Positions 26,801 through 35,657 of a stretch of 64,000 nucleotides of DNA are shown one piece after another. Position numbers and translations under genes: made by a program. The notes below the pieces were generated by a model. The model worked only from the letters and a program-made list of their open reading frames with translations, searched no databases and was not told the origin of the DNA. Source of the stretch: Bellilinea sp034411135 (lineage in GTDB: Bacteria > Chloroflexota > Anaerolineae > Anaerolineales > Anaerolineaceae); NCBI GenBank assembly GCA_034411135.1, contig DAOUMN010000042.1:27545-91544 (forward strand), given 5' to 3'. Within the stretch, counting starts at the first letter, position 1. The number at the start of each line of letters is the position of its first letter.

Positions 26801-26973
26801 GTTTCCTCACCGGGCAAGCCTTTGTCGAAATCAAAGCCGCCGAGGAGGGTACGCCAATCATGATCTTCCAATCCGCCCCGTCCAGTGCGGGCAAACCACC
26901 TGCAGAGCTAAAAACTGGAGACCGGGTCTTGCTTCCCAGCGCGGCTGTTATTATCAGCCGCTTCCCCAAGTAG
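23842..26973 (+). CDS. Serine hydroxymethyltransferase-aminomethyltransferase (GlyA-GcvT) fusion
   Basis: A 1043-residue fusion of two folate one-carbon enzymes. Residues 1 to about 450 are SHMT: LILIPSESAAP, LYAEGYP, QPLSGAPANNAVYHAL and the PLP lysine Lys265 in FTTHKTLMGPRS. Residues 638 to 1043 are GcvT: RTPLFETHRQLGAKIIPFAG, LFDVAHMG, VIDDLLVY with the catalytic Asp, and the ARDSLRTEAGLPLYGHE segment. About 180 residues between them (455-637) match neither enzyme. SHMT converts serine to glycine and methylene-THF; GcvT releases methylene-THF from the glycine-derived aminomethyl group on GcvH. A stand-alone gcvH or gcvP is not in the window. The ATG at 23842 has an AAGAGGAGAG site. Confidence 0.93.
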   Translation: MTDFLIRGALADVDPQVHDLIQIETERQFRKLILIPSESAAPQAVREALGSVFQNLYAEGYPDEETRWMNEDEILDYTARLTHFRRYSDPRYYKGVEYADIIESLARRRCAEVYATPKISADQLFVNVQPLSGAPANNAVYHALINPGDTILGMNLLHGGHLTHGSSVNRSGKLYNVIHYNVDPQTEKIDYDAVEALALEHKPKIIIAGYSSYPWVPDWARFREIADKIGAIVLADISHIAGLVAGGAIPSPVGIAQVVTFTTHKTLMGPRSAVILTHDAALARKIDRAVFPGEQGGPHIHAIAALATALKITKTESFRHLQHQIIRNCQALTQRLQERGLRIPYGGSDTHLGNVDCKTIIGPDGSPLSGDLAARILDIAGIVLNRNTIPGDKTALNASGIRYGTPWITQRGLKETETVTLADAMADLLLAVKPYALETRKGDALRAKVDFDVLEDVKLRVRSLAEKAGFDLHIGRSGYPHFFFIDDKPKVESQWTAYDIHGRGVRSFVNYVFTSDSEALQPGETQPSSLVTPKGVVDGFLSCQAADHFRFTLAAETAGLAATWLRELSDGYVYFDEDLLRRIPGPMYITEAAAPVEKPVAQTTATTHLKPFFIGIQQEAAPIELPAFTWEEKEPENLRRTPLFETHRQLGAKIIPFAGWEMPVWYTSVVEEHLATRQAAGLFDVAHMGVYQAEGADAAVFLDSVCGNDISALEIGESLYTHFLDPHSNVIDDLLVYRRGAQKYLVVVNASNDDKDWAWLNAVREGRVLVEPGQPAARAFGRNVILRNLRDPKEGADQRVDIALQGPKSREILLALGVDGDTRRRIMALKRTELCEAVVGGIDLVVSRTGYTGEKMAFELFVHPDQAAQLWDGLLQVGQPLGLKPCGLGARDSLRTEAGLPLYGHEMGGDLNLGVAEAGFGAYVKTYKPWFIGRAAFLEREKSRKGVVVRFRFSEKGVRMAHLGDPVIDRKGRTIGVVTSCAIDSDGFLTGQAFVEIKAAEEGTPIMIFQSAPSSAGKPPAELKTGDRVLLPSAAVIISRFPK

Positions 26974-26980
26974 TTCTGTT

Positions 26981-27016
26981 CACCAGGTGTACAGGTATGA
27001 TGCGGTACACCTGGTG
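26981..27016 (+). terminator. Terminator after the SHMT-GcvT fusion gene
   Basis: A perfect 12-base stem, CACCAGGTGTAC and GTACACCTGGTG, with a 12-base loop, starting eight bases after the stop and followed by ATTTTATC. Confidence 0.75.
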
Positions 27017-27089
27017 ATTTTATCGCCCAATGATCGTATCCAAACCAACCATTTTCTATCCAACCAAACCAAAAAAGGAGAGTAAACAA

Positions 27090-28343
27090 ATGCAGACCCC
27101 TTGGGATCACCGCTACGCCCAGCGTACGCAACGGATGAAAGCATCCGCCATTCGTGAGCTCCTCAAGCTCACTGAACAGCCGGATGTGATATCATTTGCT
27201 GGTGGTCTTCCTGCCCCAGAGGTGTTTCCAATTGAAGAGTTCAAAGAAGCGTGCATCCGCGTACTGGAAAAGCAAGGTGACTTTGCCTTGCAATACGGTT
27301 CCACGGAAGGTTACCAGCCGCTCCGTGAGATGATTGCCCGACATACCAGCCGCTATGGCATCCAGATTTCCGCCGATAATGTGATGATCACATCCGGCTC
27401 CCAACAGGCGTTGGATTTGATCGGCAAGGTTTTCATTAATCACGGTGACCGAATTCTGGTCGAATCACCCACCTATCTTGGCGCTTTGCAAGCCTGGAAC
27501 ACCTATGGCGCTGAATACGTGACCGTTCGCACCGACGATGACGGCATGGTAACCGAGGATATCGAAGAATCCCTGCGGACGGGACCAAAATTTATTTATG
27601 TGTTACCCAATTTCCAGAATCCGATGGGCGTAACCGTATCCCTGGAACGCCGTGAGAAATTGGTGGAAATGGCAGATCGGTACGGCGTGCCCATTGTTGA
27701 AGATGACCCCTACGGACAGCTGCGTTTCGAAGGCAAGCATCTGCCTGCCGTAGAAGTTATCGATGCCCGCACACGCGTCCAAAATGGTCATTACACCGGC
27801 AATGTCATTTACCTGAGCACCTTTTCCAAGATCCTTGCTCCTGGCATTCGCCTTGCCTGGATCATCGCTCCGCCGGAGGTGATTCGGAAACTGGTATTAG
27901 CCAAGCAGGGGACGGATTTACATACCGCAACTTTTAACCAGGTTGTAGCTTATGAGGTCGGACGCCACGGTTTTCTCGATCAACACGTCAAAAAGATTTG
28001 CGATGTCTATCACGAGCGGCGCGACGTGATGTTCGATGCACTTGAAGAGCACATGCCCGAAGGGGTCACCTGGACCCGCCCAGAAGGTGGCTTATTCCTT
28101 TGGCTGCGTCTACCCGAACAATGCGACGCTACACAACTCTTCCCAGCGGCGGTGAAAAACAAGGTTGCCTACGTACCCGGCGAGAGTTTCCACCCCAATG
28201 GCGGCGGCAAGAACACCATGCGGCTGAATTTCTCCTACTCGACCCCGGAAAAGATTAACGAAGGCATTGCACGCCTCGGTAAAATGTTGAAGGAAGAAAT
28301 CTGTGCCACTCAAAAAGTGTATCAGGCTGTAAATACAAACTGA
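27090..28343 (+). CDS. Class I/II PLP aminotransferase (2-aminoadipate/LysN type)
   Basis: A 417-residue fold-type I aminotransferase of the group that includes LysN/2-aminoadipate transaminase and the MocR C-terminal domain; it lacks a DNA-binding domain. Signatures are ISFAGGLPAPEVFP, LQYGSTEGYQPLRE, TSGSQQALDLIGKV, NFQNPMGVT, EDDPYGQLRFEG and the PLP lysine Lys247 in LSTFSKILAPGIRLAW. It probably transfers amino groups among aminoadipate, branched-chain or aromatic amino acids and 2-oxoglutarate. The ATG at 27090 has an AAAGGAGA site. It is flanked by terminators and so monocistronic. Confidence 0.92.
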   Translation: MQTPWDHRYAQRTQRMKASAIRELLKLTEQPDVISFAGGLPAPEVFPIEEFKEACIRVLEKQGDFALQYGSTEGYQPLREMIARHTSRYGIQISADNVMITSGSQQALDLIGKVFINHGDRILVESPTYLGALQAWNTYGAEYVTVRTDDDGMVTEDIEESLRTGPKFIYVLPNFQNPMGVTVSLERREKLVEMADRYGVPIVEDDPYGQLRFEGKHLPAVEVIDARTRVQNGHYTGNVIYLSTFSKILAPGIRLAWIIAPPEVIRKLVLAKQGTDLHTATFNQVVAYEVGRHGFLDQHVKKICDVYHERRDVMFDALEEHMPEGVTWTRPEGGLFLWLRLPEQCDATQLFPAAVKNKVAYVPGESFHPNGGGKNTMRLNFSYSTPEKINEGIARLGKMLKEEICATQKVYQAVNTN

Positions 28344-28364
28344 TTACTGAGTAAACTAAAACAA

Positions 28365-28405
28365 AAAAAACAATCCTGCTTCAAAAAACAGCAGGATTGT
28401 TTTTT
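28365..28405. terminator. Bidirectional terminator between convergent genes
   Basis: AAAAAACAATCCTGCT (28365-28380) and AGCAGGATTGTTTTTT (28390-28405) form a 16-base perfect stem around a nine-base loop. T-runs lie on both strands, so it serves the aminotransferase on plus and the kinase on minus. Confidence 0.9.
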
Positions 28406-28423
28406 GATGAATAGAAGCCTTGC

Positions 28424-30163
28424 TCAGCGGTTATGTTGCCAGATTTTGAATTCCTTAAGAATTGAACCGCCAATAAACTCGCGAATGATCGAATTATCCG
28501 GAATTAGATCAAGATCGATCGGTATAAACCATTCCAGAAACGCCAACAGTCGCTTGGCTTCGATGTATTCATGAGTGCCGAAGGGCACTTGGCGTAGCAG
28601 CGGCTCGACTAGTGGCTTGACCGCTGATAGTTCATAAACAAGCGCCGAATTGAAAATCTCATCTGCATTTTCCTGATACGGAAAGATGTGATTTTTCTCC
28701 CCGCGTCGCACTGATTCCCACCGTCCAATGGTTTCCAGCGCTGAATAACCCCGTTCACGCGCATCCCGCACAATACGGCGCAACAGTCGGGTATCGGTGG
28801 TTGAAATGCGGTTATAGCGGTCAAGGTTCAATTGCGTCAGACAGGAAATGTAAATCCGTATAGTCTGTTCTGCCGGTACATTGGGAAGCAGGTGAGGGTT
28901 CAGACCGTGGATGCCTTCGAGAATGATCAATTGTTCCGGGGCAAGGCGTACCACTTCGCCGGGAAAACTCTTGCCAGCCCGGAAGTCAAAACGCGGCAGC
29001 TGAACTTCCGCACCTTGAACCAGGTAACGTAAATCCTTTTCCAGCCGGGGAGTATCCAGCGCACCCAACGATTCGAAATCATAATTTCCAGCTTCATCGC
29101 GTGGAGTGTGATCACGATCCACAAAGTAATTGTCCATCTCGATCGCAAAAGGTGAAAGCCCGTACGCCAATAGCTGCACTGACAGACGCTTCGAGAAAGT
29201 GGTCTTCCCCGAGGAAGAAGGACCGGCAATCAGAATGATTCGTGCTGTGTTGGCTTTTTTAATGATCTGCTGGGCAATTTCCGCAATTTTCTGTTCGTGC
29301 AGTGCTTCCGAAACCAGGATAATCTCGCGGATACGGCTTTCTGCAATACCATCATTTAAAGCACCAACACTCTCGATACCCAGGTTGGACAACCAGGCTC
29401 CATATTGCTTGAAAGTGCGTAGAAGAATCGGGTAATCCGGCATTGGCAATAACTCGTCCGGCGCGTGGCGGCGTGGATAGCGAAGGATAAATCCCTCATC
29501 CAATCCTTTCAGCCCAAACCAACGCAAGTAGCCGGTGGATGGCACCATATAACCATGATGATAATCCCGGTGTTCGCCCAGTTGGTAGAGAACAAGGTGA
29601 TCCTTATTACGATACTTTAGCAAGCGAACCTTGTCCTCATACCCTTTTTCCTTAAAGTAATCCACCGCTTCTGTAAGAGGTACATTTTTTCGCTCGAAAG
29701 GCAGATCTTTTGCCACCAGTTCACGCATATATTGCTCAAGGCGATTCAATTCGTCCCGTGATAGTGGCGCTCTTCCACTAACCTGACAATAATACCCTCC
29801 GGATGAAACCGAATGGTCAACCGTCAGACTGCCGGTTGGGAATAAATCTTCAAACGCCGCTTCGAGCAGGAAGGTGATTGATCGCCGGTAAATACGCGCC
29901 CCATCTGCGCTTGCCATGGTAACTGGCTCAACTTTCGAATCAATCGCGATTGGAAAAGTCAACTCGCGCAATTCATGGTTAATGATTGCCCCCATGACCG
30001 GCGGCTGATCCCATTCCGGCATGGCTTTGAAGAATTCGACCACAGGTGTGTTTCGGGGACCACGGAAAACACGCCCATCCGGTAAGTGGATTTCCACGTT
30101 ATCTCTTGGCTGAACAGCCTCTATACTCAGAGGGATTTTTTCAAACATGTTCGGGCTCTTCAT
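28424..30163 (-). CDS. Nucleoside kinase with N-terminal TGS/ThrRS-like region
   Basis: A 579-residue protein. The first 70 residues resemble a TGS domain (VEIHLPDGRVFRGPRNTPV). Residues 70 to about 230 resemble the threonyl/alanyl-tRNA synthetase second additional domain. Residues from about 310 are a uridine kinase/phosphoribulokinase domain with P-loop GPSSSGKTT (Lys320), FAIEMDNYFVDRDHTPRDE and LIILEGIHGLNP. Such Udk-type fusions are widespread in anaerobes; they are taken to phosphorylate uridine or another nucleoside, with the role of the TGS part unknown. A later start at 30148 is possible. It converges on the preceding aminotransferase gene with a shared terminator. Confidence 0.9.
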   Translation of the reverse strand: MKSPNMFEKIPLSIEAVQPRDNVEIHLPDGRVFRGPRNTPVVEFFKAMPEWDQPPVMGAIINHELRELTFPIAIDSKVEPVTMASADGARIYRRSITFLLEAAFEDLFPTGSLTVDHSVSSGGYYCQVSGRAPLSRDELNRLEQYMRELVAKDLPFERKNVPLTEAVDYFKEKGYEDKVRLLKYRNKDHLVLYQLGEHRDYHHGYMVPSTGYLRWFGLKGLDEGFILRYPRRHAPDELLPMPDYPILLRTFKQYGAWLSNLGIESVGALNDGIAESRIREIILVSEALHEQKIAEIAQQIIKKANTARIILIAGPSSSGKTTFSKRLSVQLLAYGLSPFAIEMDNYFVDRDHTPRDEAGNYDFESLGALDTPRLEKDLRYLVQGAEVQLPRFDFRAGKSFPGEVVRLAPEQLIILEGIHGLNPHLLPNVPAEQTIRIYISCLTQLNLDRYNRISTTDTRLLRRIVRDARERGYSALETIGRWESVRRGEKNHIFPYQENADEIFNSALVYELSAVKPLVEPLLRQVPFGTHEYIEAKRLLAFLEWFIPIDLDLIPDNSIIREFIGGSILKEFKIWQHNR

Positions 30164-30248
30164 AAGGTTGGAATGGTAAGTATGTCCTTACCCACTATTC
30201 GCGTATATTAATACTATGCCAATTTCCAAATTCAGACAATCGACAAAA

Positions 30249-30279
30249 CTGCAAGGGCGCTTTTCATACGCCCTTGCAG
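30249..30279 (-). terminator. Terminator at the end of the glucan operon
   Basis: On the minus strand CTGCAAGGGCG and CGCCCTTGCAG form an 11-base stem with a nine-base loop, followed by TTTTGTCG, 25 bases after the GH57 stop. It closes the long minus-strand operon. Confidence 0.8.
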
Positions 30280-30303
30280 TAAAGCACCCACTGGTTAATC
30301 AAT

Positions 30304-33300
30304 TCACGGTCGAATTAATTCGACCTGTGCAAAGTCATCCGCCTTCAATGTATCTTCCTGGCTGGGAGAAAATCCGCCGAGCATCTCTTCCTGAGTCGGA
30401 GCTGCGCCGGCTGCCCAGATCAGATCAAGGATACGCGTGTGATTCTTGCTGCCTTCCGGCGCGCCGCCGAAGCGCCATTGCGCGGCTCTTGGTTCTACAT
30501 CACGCACCCGCCAGACCCCTGCTGAAGGATACCCTTCCTGTCCCAGCACAGCGACCACGAACCCCCAGTCTGCCGGATCACCGCCTCCCAGTGCCTCACG
30601 TGGAATGCGCACCGTCACGGTTCGTGCTGCCGGATCAACCAGGATCTTCATACCGATTTCCGTTACCTGAACCGGTTCCAGGGTATCCGCCTGAGGTGCC
30701 ACAACCTGCGGAGTCCACCCCTCCAGCCAGAGGGCATATTCCCACCCATTACCGGCTGTCAAGGCAGCATTGCGTCCTGGCAACAACAACCGCGCGCCGC
30801 TGGCTTTGCCCGGATCTTGATCGATATAAATATCGATCGTCTGGATCGCCAAGCCGCTGGGAGAACCCCACGGATTAGGAATGGGTCCGTAGAAACCAAC
30901 CCGAAAGATCAGATTCTTGTCATCATAGGATACGCGGAAAGATTTTAGATCGAATGCCTTGTTTTGAAAGACAGCGTCGGTCGGGTACGTATAGGTACCC
31001 GCTCCATGGTCATCACCTTCGGGGTCTTCGATCTCAAACAATATGGTTGAAAGTCCCAAATCCGGGATAACAAATTGGGCAGGACCTTTTACAGGGAACA
31101 AAGCCTGTTCCACGCCTACTCCGATCAAGAAGCGGTATTCGTCCCCGGTTTCAAAATCGCCCAGTATTCTGAGTGGGATTGCCATTTCCAACTCGCCAGC
31201 GTTGGCTGCCGCCTCACCGAACGAATTCAGTTCTGTCCAACCCTCACTGCCTGCCTGGTAGAGCACCGGTGCAGAAGCACCGTTCCATAGCAAAGCATGA
31301 CTGGCTGCCATTCCCAACAAAGCTGGCATTTCACTCAACGTGTAAGGAGAATTGGACTTCATCCGGCGGTCCTGGATGTAAACCGTGATCGGGGTTTCCA
31401 GTGTGCGCGCCATCGCTCCTCCGCCTGCTGCTGAGATCCGAATATACAGGTTATTTTCATCCATGGCGTAAGCAAACCCACGGATCGGGCTACCCTCTGC
31501 AATAGGATAAGCAGCTGCCTGGTCCCATTCGCCGCCACCAATCACGCCATCAATTCGAGGCGTTGAAAGACCCTGCAGTGGGGTTTCCGCGCTGACAGGT
31601 CGAGCTTGAATGATAGGAACATCTACAAAGGTTGGGACTTCCTCTCCCAATGATTCAAAGACCCTGCGCAGCAAGGCACGAAAGCCGACATCGAAATATT
31701 CATCCTGCCCTGAATCCTGGTCGGCACCATACCACCAGAACCAATCCGAACCTTCCGCCAGCAGCATGTAATCCAGTGCCTGGGCAATAGCTTCGGGCGA
31801 TGCCTGACGAACTTTCGAGATGTCGTATTTTGCCAATACTTCGCGTGCCTGGCGTAAATATTCCCAGGCAGTATTTTCCTCAGGCTCACCAATCCAGGTA
31901 TCATAATTCGGGCTGAACCATGCCCCTGGGAAGAGGTTTTCAATCAGTCGTTGTTCCGGAAATTTTTCAAGATACTCGCTGGGCGTTATGGTACGTATGG
32001 TCTTGCTGTCTGATAGCAACTGGTAAAACGTGCCAAGGAACTCAATGCCATCATTTTGATAGTACTCCCAGGCATTTTCGCCATCCAGAATGATGCTGAC
32101 CACATGTGGTCCCGCAACGGATTGTTCCTTTAACTTTTCACGGATATTCTCCAGGCGTTGCATCAGATCTTTGGCAGCCGCCGTACCCGAAACACCCGAG
32201 TAGGTAAAACCGATCTTGTCGGATAGTACCCCATCACGGAAAAAGACGGCCAGCTTTTCGCCAGCCTGGTTGGTGACATAATATGGGCGGTACAGATCAT
32301 CCGGCTGGTTGACAGTTTCTTTGTTATCACGGGTAAAACCATCCATACCGAGCGATTTTGCCAGCACCGGCTCACCAGTCGCCATCCAGCTATATCCTGC
32401 CCGTAGCACAAACGGCACCATAATCTGAGCCACCGCGCCTTCACCTGGCCAAAGCCCGCGAGGTGGTTGCCCGAAGGTGGTTTCGTACAATTCCACGCTT
32501 CGTTGTAAATGGGTGAGCGCATCCTGTGGGTAGGAAAACTTGGGCGGCAAATCCGCACCCGGGTTGCCGATTGCCTGTAAATTGGTATCAATCAGCAAAG
32601 GTAAAATGGGATGCGCGTAGGGCGTTGTGGTGATCTCGATCTGTCCGGCTTCCTGCATCTGGCGATGCAAAGGAACAACCTCTGCCATCACACGGCGCAC
32701 CTCGTTGAATAAGATGGTTTTATCTTCTTCACTGAAATTGCCACCCCGATCAACCAGTGCCTTAAGCGGCGGATGATCGAGGAACATTGGATCGAACCAC
32801 GCCAGGTTGAACCAGATTTGCAAATCGCGCAAGTCTTGCTCTGTGAAGCTCATCAAAGCTGCCTCAATGGCAGCTGCATCGGTTCCGCCGCGCTTGTCCA
32901 AAAGTTCCTTGTACCGCGGGAAGCGGGCAATAATTTTCTCCCAGTTCACATCAAAGAATCGTTGCAGGATGAATTGTTTGTCTTCTACACTGAGCTCGGA
33001 TGCAGGTTTTTCTGCCATCACCCAATACAGGTCTTTTGCCTGATTGCTGACAAAATCATCCAGTTGGCGCAGCAGCACCGGTGTAAGGTTGAATGTAACG
33101 TGCACATCCGGATATTGCGAAACCAGATATGCCATATCGTAATAATCCTTGGTGGCGTGTACCCGTACCCAGGGGCGGGTATAAACTCCATCATCGTTTT
33201 TATAGTACAAAGGTTGATGCTGGTGCCAGACCAGATTGAGATAGAGAATGTTCTCCTCAGATTGTGTCTCAGGGGTATCGGTTGGTTGCTTGGTATCAAC

Positions 33301-33417
33301 TGGCAACGCATCGGGCAAGCGGGTAGGTTCGGGTAAAGGCACCGGTTGCGTTTGACAGGATGTCAATCCGATAATCAAGGTCAAAAAAATAACAAAGAAG
33401 CGGTATAACCTGTTCAT
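30304..33417 (-). CDS. GH57 lipoprotein glucanase with C-terminal glucodextranase-type module
   Basis: A 1037-residue exported protein with lipobox LTSC (Cys21). The GH57 catalytic domain spans about residues 55-480: HQHQPLYY, the candidate nucleophile Glu326 in RGLWPGEGAV and the candidate acid Asp445 in ILDGENAWE. The middle (TPRIDGVIGGGEWDQAA) resembles a CBM9/DOMON-like sandwich. The last 240 residues or so resemble the C-terminal binding module of glucodextranase. It probably acts as an extracellular amylopullulanase-type enzyme on starch or pullulan at the cell surface. Start ATG 33417 has a GAGGAGTG site. Last gene of the glucan operon. Confidence 0.9.
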   Translation of the reverse strand: MNRLYRFFVIFLTLIIGLTSCQTQPVPLPEPTRLPDALPVDTKQPTDTPETQSEENILYLNLVWHQHQPLYYKNDDGVYTRPWVRVHATKDYYDMAYLVSQYPDVHVTFNLTPVLLRQLDDFVSNQAKDLYWVMAEKPASELSVEDKQFILQRFFDVNWEKIIARFPRYKELLDKRGGTDAAAIEAALMSFTEQDLRDLQIWFNLAWFDPMFLDHPPLKALVDRGGNFSEEDKTILFNEVRRVMAEVVPLHRQMQEAGQIEITTTPYAHPILPLLIDTNLQAIGNPGADLPPKFSYPQDALTHLQRSVELYETTFGQPPRGLWPGEGAVAQIMVPFVLRAGYSWMATGEPVLAKSLGMDGFTRDNKETVNQPDDLYRPYYVTNQAGEKLAVFFRDGVLSDKIGFTYSGVSGTAAAKDLMQRLENIREKLKEQSVAGPHVVSIILDGENAWEYYQNDGIEFLGTFYQLLSDSKTIRTITPSEYLEKFPEQRLIENLFPGAWFSPNYDTWIGEPEENTAWEYLRQAREVLAKYDISKVRQASPEAIAQALDYMLLAEGSDWFWWYGADQDSGQDEYFDVGFRALLRRVFESLGEEVPTFVDVPIIQARPVSAETPLQGLSTPRIDGVIGGGEWDQAAAYPIAEGSPIRGFAYAMDENNLYIRISAAGGGAMARTLETPITVYIQDRRMKSNSPYTLSEMPALLGMAASHALLWNGASAPVLYQAGSEGWTELNSFGEAAANAGELEMAIPLRILGDFETGDEYRFLIGVGVEQALFPVKGPAQFVIPDLGLSTILFEIEDPEGDDHGAGTYTYPTDAVFQNKAFDLKSFRVSYDDKNLIFRVGFYGPIPNPWGSPSGLAIQTIDIYIDQDPGKASGARLLLPGRNAALTAGNGWEYALWLEGWTPQVVAPQADTLEPVQVTEIGMKILVDPAARTVTVRIPREALGGGDPADWGFVVAVLGQEGYPSAGVWRVRDVEPRAAQWRFGGAPEGSKNHTRILDLIWAAGAAPTQEEMLGGFSPSQEDTLKADDFAQVELIRP

Positions 33418-33446
33418 GCAGCACACTCCTCACTGGTTTGAATCAA

Positions 33447-35615
33447 CTATTTGCTCAGGGCAGCAAGGTCGAAGATTTGCAATCCATCCATGGCACTGCC
33501 AATCCATAGTCGCCCCATCGTGTCCATTGCCAACGTCAACGGTTCACCACCCGAAAATCCCGAATTGGTCGATCGATAGATAACCCACTGATCAATGCCA
33601 TTGAAGTATGACACCAGTCCACCCGGTTCGGTTGGAAAGCCCATTCCCAAATAGAAGCCGCCATTCGGGGCTTCAACCATCGTGCGAATTATAGAAGACG
33701 GTATTCCAGACGTGCCCAGGCGGAAAAAATTCCAGACTTCACCATCCCAATAAGCTATTCCACCACCAATCGTCGCCATCCACACCCGGTTTTTGGAATC
33801 CACCAATAATTGCGAAACCCCTCCCCAACCCAGATCCCGGTTAGAAAAGTCCCAGTTTTTCCATTCTTCACCCTTCAGATCGAGGCGCGCCACCCCTCGC
33901 TTCGTCCCAACCCACAAGAATTCACCTTCAGGAAGCGTTTGTATCAGCAGAGTAAACACGCTGTCATCGAGTAAGCCACCGTAAAAATGGCTATACGAAA
34001 TCCAATCCGTTCCATCTAAAACCGCCAACCCTTCCAGCGCACCAACCCAGACCCGTCCACTATCATCCTGAGCAATGGCTCGCACCCGCGCTGCGGGCAG
34101 TCCCATATCAGCGGCACGGAACGACTGCCACACGTCACCCTTTAGCCGGCTAACCCCAAGATCGGTGCCAAACCACAAACCTCCCTCACGATCTTCAAAA
34201 ATAACCTGAACCTGGTCATTAATAATAGACGAATTTTCTGTGTTGAATATCCGGCTGTCCTCGCCCCATGGGGAACCGGCAGATACATGCCACAATGCCG
34301 CACCTTTTGATGTTCCCAACATCATGTCACCATTCGAGCGCAAGGTTAGATCGTATATCGTGTTCGCAGGCAGCGGTGAGGTAGCTGCCGCTAATTGCAG
34401 CCAACCTCTTCGCGCCAAAGCCCGATCATATTCGTAGGTGACTTTACCAACTACAACAAACAACGTAAAGCCAATCACCAACCACCAGAAAATTCGCGGC
34501 GGCTTGGGTAACATTTCTTCCAAATAATCCCAGTAATTATCCTGCGCCATAACCCAATCATAAGCGCTGCGTAAAAACCCGGATGCCAACATACACAATG
34601 CTGGAATGACAATCAACGAATATTGCGGCCATTTGGTCGGATAGATCAGTAAGAGAATGAATTGGAAAACAAACCAGCCTGCCAGCCAGGGTTCTTTACG
34701 TCCATGAACATAAATCCCTACCGCTCCCGCCCAAAAAATAAATTCATCCAGAGTCAGGAAGAAGAATACCCGCGGATGCCACGGAAGCGCAGTTGCCACC
34801 CATATGAACGGTTGCCACCACGGGTAACCAGCTCGCATCACATCTACACTTTGTGCGTAACGGTTGTGGAACAAGAGTGTGTCCACCAGGCGGTTGAGCG
34901 GATCGTTCCACAGATAAGGATTGAGCATTAAGAACATCGCCGCCGCAAGTCCGCCCCACAGCAGCACCTGACGGAGAACGATTTTCTTGCGATGCTGGAC
35001 AATCAGAATAATTACCGGTATGATCGTCAGTCCGTACGGATACTTTCCTGCCACAGCCGCACCAAATGCCGCCGCTGAAACCCACAACAGTCCCTTCGCA
35101 GGTTGCATGGATTGCTCGAAGAAGCGCCGCAGCGCCAGCATTGAGAGCAGAGAAGCGAACAAAGGAAATGCCTCTAAATACACCTGGCTGGTATATTTCA
35201 GACTATAAGAATGAAACGCTAGCATGAATCCTGCCAGAGGATCCACCAACGAAAGCAAAAACACCTGTAAGACCCCAAACAACGCGCTGATGCCACGGTT
35301 GAAATAAAACTCAAAATCCGGATTGGTCGCCTCGCCTTGAAGCAGAAAAGGCAGGCTGTACATGATTTTGACCAGTGGGGGATGCTCACGATTGGCGTCA
35401 TAGTCAATAATCCCCTGCCAATCCCCCTGGCGAATGAGCTCCGCATATTCTCTGCCTGCACGCATATATACCGGTTCGTCCGCATCCAGCGGTAACTGCC
35501 AGACTGCCCAGGCATGCAGCAGCGTGGTGAGCAAGACGATCACGGCAATTGTGTGACCGCGCTTCCACCAGCCAGGCAGCGCGCGCAGTGGAAAATTCAA
35601 AATTTTAGAAAGCAT
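33447..35615 (-). CDS. GT39-type membrane protein fused to a seven-repeat propeller
   Basis: A 722-residue protein. Residues 1 to about 400 form a polytopic membrane domain like the GT39/ArnT protein mannosyltransferases, with LPLDADEPVYMRAGREYA, an acidic first-loop motif, and HPPLVKIMYSLP. Residues from about 420 to the end contain seven repeats of the two-component-regulator propeller type, for example RAIAQDDSGRVWVGALEG and SQLLVDSKNRVWMATIGGG, enough for one full beta-propeller. GT39 enzymes move sugars from lipid-linked donors onto extracytoplasmic acceptors. The propeller should lie outside the membrane, perhaps to bind glycan or protein. It lies inside the alpha-glucan operon, 42 bases after the GH13 lipoprotein stop. 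Confidence 0.85.
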   Translation of the reverse strand: MLSKILNFPLRALPGWWKRGHTIAVIVLLTTLLHAWAVWQLPLDADEPVYMRAGREYAELIRQGDWQGIIDYDANREHPPLVKIMYSLPFLLQGEATNPDFEFYFNRGISALFGVLQVFLLSLVDPLAGFMLAFHSYSLKYTSQVYLEAFPLFASLLSMLALRRFFEQSMQPAKGLLWVSAAAFGAAVAGKYPYGLTIIPVIILIVQHRKKIVLRQVLLWGGLAAAMFLMLNPYLWNDPLNRLVDTLLFHNRYAQSVDVMRAGYPWWQPFIWVATALPWHPRVFFFLTLDEFIFWAGAVGIYVHGRKEPWLAGWFVFQFILLLIYPTKWPQYSLIVIPALCMLASGFLRSAYDWVMAQDNYWDYLEEMLPKPPRIFWWLVIGFTLFVVVGKVTYEYDRALARRGWLQLAAATSPLPANTIYDLTLRSNGDMMLGTSKGAALWHVSAGSPWGEDSRIFNTENSSIINDQVQVIFEDREGGLWFGTDLGVSRLKGDVWQSFRAADMGLPAARVRAIAQDDSGRVWVGALEGLAVLDGTDWISYSHFYGGLLDDSVFTLLIQTLPEGEFLWVGTKRGVARLDLKGEEWKNWDFSNRDLGWGGVSQLLVDSKNRVWMATIGGGIAYWDGEVWNFFRLGTSGIPSSIIRTMVEAPNGGFYLGMGFPTEPGGLVSYFNGIDQWVIYRSTNSGFSGGEPLTLAMDTMGRLWIGSAMDGLQIFDLAALSK

Positions 35616-35657
35616 AGATCTTACGATCCGAAGAGCATAGGCTGATTTGAAACACTG

